Origin: Toxonevra muliebris
Taxonomy: Eukaryota; Arthropoda; Insecta; Diptera; Pallopteridae
Length of the DNA: 64,000 nucleotides
Assembly: GCA_963691655.1 (NCBI GenBank)
Contig: OY829326.1
Coordinates: forward strand, 23,176,878 to 23,240,877
Direction of reading: 5' to 3'
Part shown: positions 35,191-46,914 of the stretch, piece after piece
Position numbering within the stretch: position 1 is the first letter of the stretch
How the letters are laid out: every line of letters starts with the position of its first letter
Notes under the pieces: model-generated
Seen by the model: only the letters and a program-made list of their open reading frames with translations
Told to the model about the DNA's origin: nothing
Databases searched by the model: none
Translations under genes and position numbers: made by a program

Positions 35191-38100
35191 TATTAGGCAA
35201 TAAAAATAATAAAATTACGTACTCTTACATCTCTAAAACAACAACATCAACAACAAAAATAATGCTCAAATCACACATAAGAAATTTTTCAAAGCAACAT
35301 AAAAAATACTCAAGTGAAAAACAAAATGAGATTAAAATCAAAGCTGAATAAGAAAATACGAATGCGCGCGTTTAAAAATCAATGGATTTTAAAAAATCAA
35401 CAATCTACAAAAACAACAAACAACAACAGTAAAAACAGCACAGCAAATCAAGCGTAGTTGTTCAATTTAATGTCGTCCAGTCAAAAGTAAATAGAAAAAC
35501 AAAAAAATTAAATAATAGTTGATAATATTTAGAAACAAAAAACACAAACAGTAAAGTAAAATTATAAATAAAAAAATATGTAGGAAAAAAGTGCTTCACA
35601 AGTAGAGAATTTTTCTGCAATCGTGATTTTTTCTATTCAATTATAAAAAAAGAAGAAAAACAAACAGAAAATAAAAACAAAAAACGCGCAAATTTTTAAC
35701 AAAAAAAAAATATATATATAATTATTATTTATTATACATAACATTATACAATACATTACATAAGAGCAGCAAGCAGTTCATGATACCAACGTAAATTCTC
35801 AGTAACAAAGCAAAATAAGAAAATCATTATTATTATTTGTTTTAATAACTACTTATATTTAAGCATACATTTCTTTCTCTTTTTTATTATATATATTATC
35901 ATTATTATTATTATAATTACTTTTTCTCTTCATCTTCTTGATTATTATTAATAATTATTATATTTAAAATATATTGATATATATTTATATATATATATAT
36001 AAATATACATATTCATGTAAATGTAATTAGTAATTATTGATCAAAAACACAAACAAATAGTAATTACAATTACAAAAATTATTAAAACATAAGACAAAAC
36101 CAAAATATTGCGCAAAGAAAGAATGTAAGCAATTGAATAGTTCATTTCTACTCATACAAAGAAATGGCAAATAGCGCCAAAAAATATAAAAAAAAGTTTA
36201 TACTTTATAGAAATGAAAATTGTAGCGCACATCATCCGCGTAGGAATTAGTGCTGAAAATTATAATACCTTCATATAAAACTAAAATCTAAATGTAGAAT
36301 CAAGTTGCCAATATTTGTTTTCTATTATTTCAACTTTCACAATTGATATTTGATATCTATGTATTATTGAAATCAAATTTCTTTATCGAATACTAAATAT
36401 AAAAAATGAGAAAAATTATTGTTAAATTTATTATTACCTACATATTATAATTTTTATTTAAAATTTATCATAGATTTTTTTCCCCCCTTACCATTTTTGC
36501 AAGTTTCCTTTTGAATATTTGCAAAAAAAAATGAATATATATGTAATTTCTTTTCCTTTCGATATTCAAATAAAATCTAAAATACTCAAAGATATTTCAT
36601 TTTTAGAATTGATGTTCCTTATATGCTTTCAATGTAGAAAAGAAAAAATTATTTTATTTATTTTTTATTTTAATTAGCATGTACTGAAATACTTTTTCGT
36701 GTAGAAGACGCGTTCGATTCATTATTACTTATTCTCACGTTTTATGGAAATATAACTAGGAAATAAAGACCTAGTCTAGTATTCTCATACGAATTTGGAG
36801 GTAATACAAAGAAAACAAGTATTTTTGAATCGTATGCATCGGCAGTTAAAATCGAAACATTCATAAAGTTTTATGCTTTTCAAATTTCAATTAAGTTCGA
36901 TAAAGTAGCCCAGTACATGCTTTTACATATTTCTATTAAAACTTTTATATTTAAACTATGATGTGTTCTAGTTTTTCTTTTGAATTTAATTTTATTAATT
37001 TTTATTTGGCAGCTAATTTTTCATTACACGCAAAGAATCGCTCGAATATAAAACGCGCAATAATACAATACAAAAAAATAAAAACTCCAAAAGTAATAAT
37101 AACGAAAAATATATACATACATAAAATGAAAAAAAGCGCAAAATCAACTCGTAGACATATCCTTGAAAATAAATACAATAATTTTACTTTATAATAAAAA
37201 AAAAAAAAAAAAATTATGCAAAAATTTATGATTAAAAATAAAATAACTAACAAAAAAACTTGTATAAAAAAACAAACATTTTAGAATTAAAATAAATGCA
37301 GGAAAATCGCTTCCAGTGTGTATTTTTGTGAAATGAAAAAACAAAAAGCAAAATACTTTAAAAACATTGATGAAACTCTAGACAAAATAAAAAAGGAAAA
37401 TAAAGGAAAAACAAAAATAAAAAATTAAAAAATATGTATGTAGTTGCTTTTCTTCTAATGGCATATATATTTTTTAATGTGCGCACCACTTGCTCTCTCC
37501 CTCCTTCCTAACTAACTATAAAAATAAAACGAAAAAAAAACACAACTCACTTCAAGAATTTATTTATGTATACCAGCGTCAAATGAAATTATCTACTAGA
37601 AATAATGAATATTTGAATAATAATAAAACATAAAATAAATTAATAAATTAAATCTGTTGAAACATTTTTTGAAAGCAATTTCATATTTTTACATACTGCA
37701 ACAAAAGCAAAACATACACAATTTTTCGACGAGATTCTTAATATTTAGAATTTAAAAATTTATATTAAAAATTCTCTAAAGACAAACAAAAATAAAACTT
37801 ATACCTACAGCCAATGTGTAATATGTATTTTGTATGGAAGTATGAATGTGTTTGAAGTAAAAAAAGGAAAAGGTTAAATACTTTTGCAATTTACAAGGAA
37901 GAAAACTATAAGAAAACAAATGCTCAAATTAAAAAGTGAAAGAATAAAGAATAAATTAATACTTTTGTATTGTAAAATAATATGGTATGTGTAATTTGAT
38001 TGTAAAGTTATTAAAGGAAGCAAATAGTTATAAATGTTGCTAAGAATATGATACATTCATAGCTCAAATATGTACTTCTTTTTTTCGTTGGTAACTTTTA

Positions 38101-38439
38101 GTAGTTATTCAAATTTTTCAAACTCTCAAATTGTATGCATCTTAAGGTAACTGTTTTTCATTGTTAACCTTATTTTAGATCAGTGGTGATCGAATCTATA
38201 CACACTGGTATAAGAGATTTCGAACTTCAAATATGTAAGAAATAGCAATGTTGGATAGACTTTATTAATTGCACTACGATCTATTTTAGTTCTCTCTCTA
38301 GTCTTATGCCCATAATACTCCCTCAAGAAATTGTGCATCATAAACGGAACTTTTTGCAGTCTCAGTCATTTTTCCCTTTTTTGGAAACGTACTCCTCAAT
38401 GTACTTACCTCGAGAGAAAATCAGGCAATATTGATTGAC
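35191..38439 (+). other. Probable Rbfox1 3'UTR and downstream A-rich DNA
   Basis: Extremely A/T-rich with many A runs and numerous AATAAA and ATTAAA words, so the polyadenylation site cannot be chosen by eye. ATT and TA microsatellites occur at 35720-36010. No coding frame; open frames such as 36958-37194 are low complexity. Length and strand bias toward A on the plus strand fit a long neuronal-type 3'UTR, but its end is unknown. Confidence 0.45.
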
Positions 38440-39300
38440 AATTGCTTCAATGTTATCAAGTATTCCGATTTAAAATCAGTAAAATAATTTAGTAATCTCC
38501 AATAAATACTCAACAACCTAATTTGAAATCAGTGGTATAGAGCAATACCTTCCAATAAATAGTCAAGGAGAATTTCTTTAAAGTTTTCAAGTATCCTGAT
38601 TACAAATCAGTGAAATATGGTAGCCCAATACTCTTCAATAAATACTCAAGAAAAATTTTCTTCAATGTTTTCGAATATAATAGTTCGAAATCAATGACAA
38701 AGCCCATTACCAAATGATTGAAATTCAATTGAATAGACTAATACTTAGCTGGCGTAGAGCCTACCGTGATAACTGCCCAATAAAAAATCAAGGGCAAGTT
38801 TTTCAATGTTTCAGATGTAAAATTAATGAAGCTCAATACTCACCAAGAGAACAGTTACTTCCATGCCCTCAAGTAGATTTAAAACCAGTAAAATAGTTTA
38901 ATACTGTCCAATAAATACTTAAGAATAATTTCTTTAGTGTTCTCATGTATCCTGGTCAAATAGTTCATCAAAACTCAATGTTAATTTCTTCCATGCTCTC
39001 AAGTAATGATTTGAATTCAATGAAATGGTTCAGTACTTTCCTATAAATCTTCAAAGACCAACTTCATCATTGTTCTCAAGTATCCTGATTGGAAATCAGT
39101 ACAAAACAGTCCAATTCTCTCCAATAATTGTTCGAAGACAACTAAAACATTGTTCTCAATCATCCTTCAATACTCAAGGTTAATTTTTTCTATGTTTTCA
39201 AGTATCTTAATAAAAATCAATCAAATACTCTAATACTCTCCAATAAATACTTAAGTACAATTTCTTCAAAGTTCCCAAGCACCTTGAATAAAATCTTATA
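38440..39300. repeat. Degenerate tandem repeat, about 80-90 bp unit
   Basis: The phrases TCAAGTATCCTGATT, AAATCAGTGAAATA, CAATACTCTCCAATAAATAC and TTTCTTCAATGTT recur in the same order about eight to ten times. Copies of AATAAATACT or close variants are at 38501, 38553, 38636, 38910 and 39243. Copies are strongly diverged. Confidence 0.75.
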
Positions 39301-42300
39301 GAAAACATTTAACCAGTTAGGTAGAATAAGAAACGCAAAATCTATTTTTTAAATGGAGATATTCATCATATAGATAGCTATGCCTTAAGAGGCAGATAAA
39401 TAGTTATTTCACCGCTAACGCTTAGAACTTGATGAATAAAGTTCTGACTCCAGGAAAAGTGAACAAAAAAGTGAAAAGTGCAGGGTACGCACTTATTTTT
39501 GAAAAGTAGACTTTCAAGGACTTAAGTTACAGTTACCTTATAAAATTTCACCAAACATACACCATGCATACATGCAACAAAACACAGATTTGTACGGAAT
39601 GCTACATTTTTCTAAATTTACTCCCAACTAAACATAAAAACGCATAAAAAGCTGAAGCAAATACAAGAAAAAGAAATAGAAAAAAATTTGCTCAAAATTT
39701 ATTTTAGAATTAAAAGTAATGTAGAATTTTAGATTTTCTAAACAAATAGAAATAAAATAAAGATCAAATATTGAAAATCTAAACATAAGTTTAATAAAAA
39801 ACAAAATTGTAAATGTAAAAACAAACACACAAAAGTTTCCAAAAAAAAAAAAAACAAAAAAGAACGGTACACACATTAAAAACGACGTCCTCTTCCTTAG
39901 CTTAAAAAAGAAAATAATTAAACTTAAAAAAATAAATAATTTCAAAAACTACCAGTAAAATTTGATATTAATAATTTGTAGCATTTTCTGCTGCTAACTA
40001 GAAAGATAATTTAAACGTTTTTATTTTTTATTTAAGATTTTTGTGTTTACATTTTTAAAGCCAAAGTTTAATTTTTAAAAAATATTTACATACATACATA
40101 TAATAAGTTTTATTTTTTTTCTAATTAATTACTAGTATAGTTTTTACGTAGAATTTACTCTTCAATAAAAATGTTTCTTTCAGTTTTATATTACGTTTTG
40201 TTTTTAATAATAAATAAAAATAGTACATAGAAAACAAATAAAGAAACAACAAAAGAAAGTATAGATTTAAAATGAAGAAAATCAAACCCATCAATTGCCA
40301 AATTAAATGTAGCTTTCAAATGATGAAAAAAATTATATGAAAAGTAATACAAAATAAACAAAAAATAGTTTTTTTGAAATTAAAAATTAAGCGTAGTTGT
40401 AAAAATAAAAAATAATTTACATATTTCAGTTTTTATTTTTCTTCACTGTTGATACAAAATCAATAAATGTCTTAAATTATTTTTGATTGATATGGAAAAA
40501 AATAGATAAAACTATAGTAAAAGAACAGACTCCATATCAAGCAAATGAAATTGTTTTTCAACGCTTCCACCGCAATTTTTAAAATTAAAATAAATTACAA
40601 AATCACGTTTTCTCTGTCACACAATATTTAAAAAATAAAAACTATTAATTTCAACTTTCTCAATTTAAAACGCAAGCAAAGAAACAAAACAGATTTTAAT
40701 AAAAATGAAAACCTCTATACTCACCGCAGCTACGAAAATACTTTAATATTTTCAAATTATTTACTTATAGATTATAATTTTTAAAAATTAAAAAGTAAAA
40801 AAAAAAAAAAAAAATTAAAAAACAAAAAAAAAAAATACTTTTGTAAGCTTAAAATTAGAAACATAGTTAAAAAACAAAATTATCAACAAGAAAAAATATT
40901 TTGTAGTGAAAATGTGCAAAACAACAAAACATAAATGAGCAAATTAAAAGAGAAAACAAAAATATCATTAAAATTATAAATAAAAAGAAATAAATACATA
41001 TATATATATATAATATTATTATTATTACTTATGCGTTTTAATAAAGTTTTAATAAACGTAAAATGTGCCAAATTGTACGTGTTGTTCCCATTTATTTTTT
41101 TTTTAAATGGGCACCCCCATTAAAAAACTATTTTCATTTTTAAGTATTAATGTGTAATTTTTTTAAATTAGCATCGTGTAAAAAACAAAAACCTACAAAA
41201 AAATTAATTAAAACTGCTATTTCTAAAAATATAAAAAAAAAAATTAATTAATAAATATTTTATGAACAAAAAAAAAAAAAAAAAACAAAATAAAATTGTA
41301 GTAGTTTGTTTTATCTTCCTTACAATGAAAATTTAAGCAACAAAAGAAAAAATCTTCTTCAAAACAGAAAAGTATTATAAAACAAAAGAAACAATACACA
41401 TTTTTAACAAAAAAAAAAAAAAAAAACAACTAAAAATTGAAACTTTTGCAATAAAAAATTTTAAAGCAAAACAGAAATAAAGAATGAAAAACAAATTGCA
41501 AACAAAGAAAAATTAAATGGAAAACAAAACGATACACAAAAAAAGATGAACAGAAAACAATCACAGCCCAAGTTGAGTATTTTTTTATTTACCTAAAAAT
41601 AACTACTGAAATTTTAATTTTCACCACAACAACAATTCAAATTTCTTTTCAAACTCAATCTGTCTGAAAGTAAATTGTTACAGAATTTAATTTTTAAGTA
41701 TAATAATTACTTAATACAATACAACAACAATCTCTCTCTCTCTCTCTTTTACACAATTCACTCACTCACTCACTCATTGACTCATTATTCACTGACACAC
41801 ATACAATATTTAAAAGAAAAAATAAAACAATTTTTACAAGTGTATTGGTTTATATCAATTTTCAATTTGTAAGGTTGTGAACTGTGAAAATTTAATATAA
41901 CATTATTAATAAATAAATACTTACATAATAATAATAATGAAAAATGAAAATAAATATTAAATTTATGAAAATCATACACAAGAAAAAATTAAAAAAAAAA
42001 AACAGAAAATATATGAAAAATGCAATAAAAATGAAAATATCTTTGAAAATTTATGAATATGTTTTGTGTTTTATTGAAGTAAACTTGACTGGTATAAAGT
42101 ACTACCTGATATTAACCGATCGCAGAAGAAAGACCGAGAAAAATATAATATAATAATTTATATATATATATATATAAAGCAATGCACTGGAACAGAGAAC
42201 TAGGCGAAAGTCATTTCCTCTGTGATTTGATTTCCATCTGTTCCCAACCTTTAATCATAAAGAGAAATCATGATTAAAACAAAAAAAAATTTTTGAATCT

Positions 42301-43883
42301 TTTTCACGAATGAGAAATTCTATAGATCTATTTTAGAGTGAATCGCCTTATCCTTTTACCGCTTTAGCACCACTTAGTGCATAGAGGAGAGATTAAATAC
42401 AAGAACTATGATATCATTCTCTATTAAAAAAAAAAACTACGTACCCTCTCCCGTTCGAATTCTCCTCAAATTGTCTTTCTAGCGTTAATTTTTCTACAAA
42501 AAAGTTGCCAAAAATGTACAGCAAACTTTGACTAAAAAACAGAAAAACTTTATCCGATACTCTTCCAATCTTAACAATTTTGTGTAGGGTTTATTTTCTT
42601 GTTTAAGAATATGAAATAATGGTTTTTAAGGTATCTGCAGTTGCATGCCTCGGTTTTCGGGTTGGAGGGTATATATTTTTTCTAAAAAAAAGAGAAGAGA
42701 ATGATGTCAAAGTTCTTCTATTTAACCCTTGAATCACTGTGTTGGATTGTAAATTGACTCACTCTAGTCGTGGTATGTCAAGCTAAAAATTTTTTTTAAT
42801 AACTGTTTGAGTCGAATTCTGTGAATATTTTAATTTAAACAATACTCTTACACTAGTTTACATGGCCGATGCAAGGAATTAAAATTGCTGTAAAGATGGT
42901 TCGGCCATCTACGTAAAGCTGAAACTTTTACGCCAAAAATAGGAAAAAAATAATATATTCAGAAAATATGGGATTTGGATTTATCACTCAATTGTTAATT
43001 TTGTATCATTTTTAGGCCCATTTCTCTTGGTTGTTCTTGTTACTTAGACGCTTTTTATTGATTTATTTCACAGAAACAGCTGTCAAATTTGATTTTTCAA
43101 AAATTGGGCCTATTGTTATCGATATCTTCTTAAAGACTCGATTAGACTTTTCATTTGGTGTCAAGAATAGATATTTCTAGCTCGAGATGTTATTTTTAAA
43201 GCGTAAAAATACGGAAAATTTAAAAAAAAAAATGTTAACATCCCAAAAACTGTTTCATAAAAAAATTGGATCAACAAAAATTGGTTGCGTAATATGTGAA
43301 CGGCTCCTAAGGTAATCCATAACATATATTAGGTTTCATTCTAAAGAAAAGAAAGAGGAAAGAGGTGTTGAATAGAATGATTGACAGATATTTATTGCTG
43401 ATAAGATTTTGAATCGTTTATGTTAGTGTTTTTTTGATTTTTACACTTTCCCGTAAATTCTGAGATAAAAATATGTGGCAACATTAGTAGCGTTTTTCCA
43501 CTAGTTTAACCTGAGACGAAACGAATATCGTTGAAGTTTGTATGGAAAACATACAACGAGACCGTTTTTAGTGAATGCGCTATTTTTGTTTTACGTTCAA
43601 AAGGCAACCGTAATGGTTTTGTCACAAAGTAAACAAGTTACGTTGTTTGGTTCGCTATACTTTTAAATATATTCAATATGGTTTGGATTTTTCAAAGTGT
43701 AAAAGTGTACTAAAAATTTAGTACTAACTCGAAGTGTCATCAAAATGTAGTAAAACATGTAAATGTCATCGGTGCGTGAAAGAAATATTTTTGTTTACAT
43801 TTGTTGTTAAAAATTTGTATTTTTATTAAAATCAAAACTATTTTTCGATAGTTGTTACACAAAGTTATACCAAAAAAACAAAG
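39301..43883. other. A/T-rich intergenic DNA, no gene seen
   Basis: Plus-strand A-rich DNA continues to about 41.1 kb, so the Rbfox1 transcript might extend this far. CT and CACT microsatellites lie at 41728-41775 and a TA run at 42155-42177. From 42.2 to 43.9 kb composition becomes ordinary intergenic; the upstream region of the MADF gene is here. No coding frame was supported. Confidence 0.45.
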
Positions 43884-44711
43884 ATGACAAAAACAAGCCA
43901 CAAAAAGAATCGACCATTCGATTTCAAGTTGATAGATCTCGTGGAGCCGCATGCGGTGTTGTACCAAAGGCAAATGGGGCTCTCGACATACGAATCAATG
44001 AAAGCGAAAAATCAAATATGGAAAGAGATTGCACAGGAAATGAATTCAACAGGTAAGTCCCAGGACACCTTCACTTCTTTTCTCACGTTAATCCGTAAAA
44101 TACCTCTAGTTGAATTCTGTATCATGCGTTGGGGAAACTTGCGCGGTCAATATCAAAAAGAGTTGCGTCACTGCCGTGAATTATGCCCCAAGCAGGGAAT
44201 CATACGTGGCTCCCGATGGCCGTACCTAGAAAGATTGAATTTTCTAGAAAACACTGTACAATTCAATAGGGCGAAACGGGTGCGTGTTAGTAAACGTGAA
44301 GAGAAAAGGCGTATACAGCAGCAGCAACAACAGCAAGAGCAACAGGAAGTTAACTCTCAATCTGACTGGGAAGAATATTTAACAGAGACTGAGCACAATT
44401 CGGAAGGAGAAACTATGATTACTGATATTGTTGATGAAATTTTCGAAGATAGCGAAACTTACTCAATCGTTGAAGAGATACCGGCCGAGCTAATTGAAGA
44501 GCATGTGATTGCCGCTGAAAAGCATACAATAGACACCGAAGAGGAAATGATACAGCAAACATCTTCCGCTAATCTACAAAGAATGGCAACACTTTTGGTG
44601 GGCATTGAAGGTGAAAATAAACAGCGTGTAGAACGACGCATTATGGCGTTTCTGTGTAAATGTCAATTGCGCGCTTTAAGTAATGAAGATGTAGATGATT
44701 TAGTTATATAG
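43884..44711 (+). CDS. MADF-domain protein
   Basis: Two exons, 43884-44052 and 44110-44711, give 256 residues. The N-terminal about 90 residues are a MADF domain, a Myb/SANT-like DNA-binding fold common in fly transcription factors: FKLIDLVEPHAVLYQRQM, QIWKEIAQEMNS, then across the intron VEFCIMRWGNLRGQYQKELR and GSRWPYLERLNFL. A short Gln run follows near 44315-44350, then an acidic stretch and a helical C-terminus (RMATLLVGIEGENKQRVERR) that may act like the BESS dimerisation tail but lacks clear BESS signature. The 57-nt intron is open and in frame, so the genomic frame reads through as 275 residues; splicing restores the conserved MADF alignment. No specific fly orthologue is claimed. Confidence 0.85.
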   Translation: MTKTSHKKNRPFDFKLIDLVEPHAVLYQRQMGLSTYESMKAKNQIWKEIAQEMNSTGKSQDTFTSFLTLIRKIPLVEFCIMRWGNLRGQYQKELRHCRELCPKQGIIRGSRWPYLERLNFLENTVQFNRAKRVRVSKREEKRRIQQQQQQQEQQEVNSQSDWEEYLTETEHNSEGETMITDIVDEIFEDSETYSIVEEIPAELIEEHVIAAEKHTIDTEEEMIQQTSSANLQRMATLLVGIEGENKQRVERRIMAFLCKCQLRALSNEDVDDLVI

Positions 44712-45209
44712 TTTCGTGTGAAAAGTTGTACATTTAGTTTAATCATTTATTATATTAAAAAAAAAAACAATTATATTTATTAAAAGCCATATTTAGCCTT
44801 ACATCTCCAAAAACATTTCGACAGCAAAACGAGCTTTTTAAAACTTTGAATAGTTGTGCTCATAGCTCCCTCACAAGCAATCATCAATTATAGGCTCCAA
44901 AGATAAGCATGTTTAATGGACTTAAGGTTACAAAGGCACTTTTTGTACTATAGCTATTAAATGATTAATTAATACGATATGTATAAGTGGGAGTGAACGA
45001 GACTAATTTTTTTTTAATTTACATTGCAATTCTAACAAAGAGCATGACCTATTAGTTTTAAAAACACAATCACACTAAATTTCATGTCAATGTTTTATTC
45101 ACAAAATTAAAGTTTAAACAAACTTAACACTTTATTATTGCTATACAACAATAAAAATATAGGAAAGAACAAGTGCTAATACAGCGTCCATCGCAGCCAT
45201 GGCGAAAGC
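44712..45209. other. Short convergent intergenic region
   Basis: 3' ends of the MADF gene and UQCC1 face each other across 498 bp. ATTAAA lies at about 44755 for the plus strand. No other feature. Confidence 0.5.
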
Positions 45210-46463
45210 TCACACGCTGACTTTCTCTAATTTATTCCATAGTATTTTTGGTTTATTTAGAAGCTCCTCACGCTGCAACTGATCCAGCATGACAATCTGT
45301 TTTCGGACGTATTTAACCAGGCGCTCAATTTTCTCAAAGTCATCACAATTCATTTCGAAGAAACGACGCCACAATGCTGCTGCCAAAACACGATCATCGG
45401 ACATAACACCCTCATCGTAAGCAATCAGAGCTGCTTGAAATTGTTCCGAAAGAACTTCAATTTGTTGACGAGTACGCGAGGGATTATGAGCCTAAAAAGA
45501 GATTTTTAATTAGAATGAAATCTTTCAAATGGAAAGGATAGAGAAATAAGCACAACAAACAGGAGTGCAACATTTCCAAGTTGTATATGTATATGCCAAT
45601 GTACTATATGTAGTACACTTTAGAAATGTTTGAATCAATCAAAACTTTCTAAAGTAAACTGCATTTGGCAAATTTGGGTTACCCTTACCCCCAATTTTTT
45701 AGCGCGCGTATTCACATCACTCCACATAGCTTCGACTATACAATTACGCAAATAACGTCCGTCCTCTCCTGATTCTGCGCCCTCAGCCATTGAACGCACT
45801 AAAAGCATCCAAACATGTAATTCTGTGACGAGAAACCATGAATTGAATGTGTTGGGCAAATTGAAATCTTGAAAGAATTGAATATAATTAATTTTGTCGG
45901 CGACACTCTCATAAAGCATATGACTGGCTACTTTCAGACGCTGCAAAAGATGAAGAATTTATTATCTATATTTCAAATGCATGTGTAGTGCACACTCACT
46001 GTTTTGGAATTGGGACCGAAGCCCACTTTATTCAATACACGGTTTAATATGCCTTCTTCTTTTTGTTGCGGCTGTTGTACTGTTGCTTTTTCCTGTCCAT
46101 TAACTAAACCAGTCGTCGCACCACTACCTGTACAATATTTGCAATATTGTATTGGGAACGATAATCGTCCTGTTTTGCCGGATTGAGATAGTAATACCTT
46201 CTTGACATTATTGCTATATTTTGTTTGTAAGCCACGGTACACAGCTGCTTGTGTTGCCTGTAATTGTGAAATATAAAGTGCATTTTTCATTTATTAATAA
46301 TCGCATATTTTAATTAGTGATCTGCGTTTATGTAACTTTGTTGTAGTACATCACAATACATTTGCTCGAATTCTATATGCGCTTCGATTAAACCAGTACC
46401 CCTTACCGTTGTCAAAGTCCTTCTACACAATGGTATTTTAGTTAATATACCAGAAAGCGACAT
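45210..46463 (-). CDS. UQCC1: UQCC1, complex III assembly chaperone (Cbp3 homologue)
   Basis: Mitochondrial assembly factor that, with its partner UQCC2 (Cbp6), binds newly made cytochrome b and is needed to build respiratory complex III. Four exons on the minus strand: 46463-46407, 46257-46000, 45940-45689 and 45491-45210, all joining in phase 0, give 282 residues. The start [19 protein letters not shown] is a short basic, hydroxyl-rich leader fitting a mitochondrial presequence. The ubiquinol-cytochrome c chaperone domain shows [40 protein letters not shown] and [19 protein letters not shown], then [17 protein letters not shown] near the end. The start is placed on the first exon because the frame upstream of the second acceptor has only an A/T-rich extension. 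Confidence 0.9.
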
Positions 46464-46914
46464 TCTTTAGTGAATATTATACAATTTTTAATATTTTTGT
46501 AAACACATTTTATTTATTTCCGTATTCTCTGCGCAAAAGTGCTTCAATTTCAAAGTTGCAATTTTCGGCGCATAGTGGAAATCGAAATAATAAAAATTAA
46601 TTCATAAGAATTCTATAATATTTAAATAAAAACAAACCAAGATTTGTTTAATTTCGTATTCTCGTATTCTCATGTTATGGTGGATGTAAACGTTAAAAAT
46701 ATAGTTTATAAAAATGTATTCGGTATATATATATTTTTAAATATAGTAGTTTTCAATACCATTATTTTTCACAATATTTGCAACCTATCAAAGTATTTTG
46801 CTAAATGTCACAATCAGCTGAATGTGAAAAAGCGCCAATAACAAAAACGGTGGAGTGCGGTTTGTTTTTACTTTTCGTTGCAATAAAACTAAATACAAAT
46901 TCAATTAAGAAAAA
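46464..46914. promoter_or_regulatory. Divergent promoter region UQCC1 / CHTF8
   Basis: 451 bp separate the UQCC1 and CHTF8 start codons, which point away from each other, so a shared bidirectional promoter is likely. An E2F-like word GCGCCAAT lies at 46832-46839, about 75 bp before the CHTF8 ATG, which would suit an S-phase gene. Single-site evidence only. Confidence 0.4.

Noticed and set aside
41728..41775. CRISPR-like short repeats
   Set aside because: Simple CT and CACT microsatellites in a eukaryotic genome.
44053..44109. MADF protein as an uninterrupted 275-residue frame
   Set aside because: Strong GTAAGT and CTCTAG signals bracket a 57-nt stop-free intron, and removing it restores the conserved MADF spacing.
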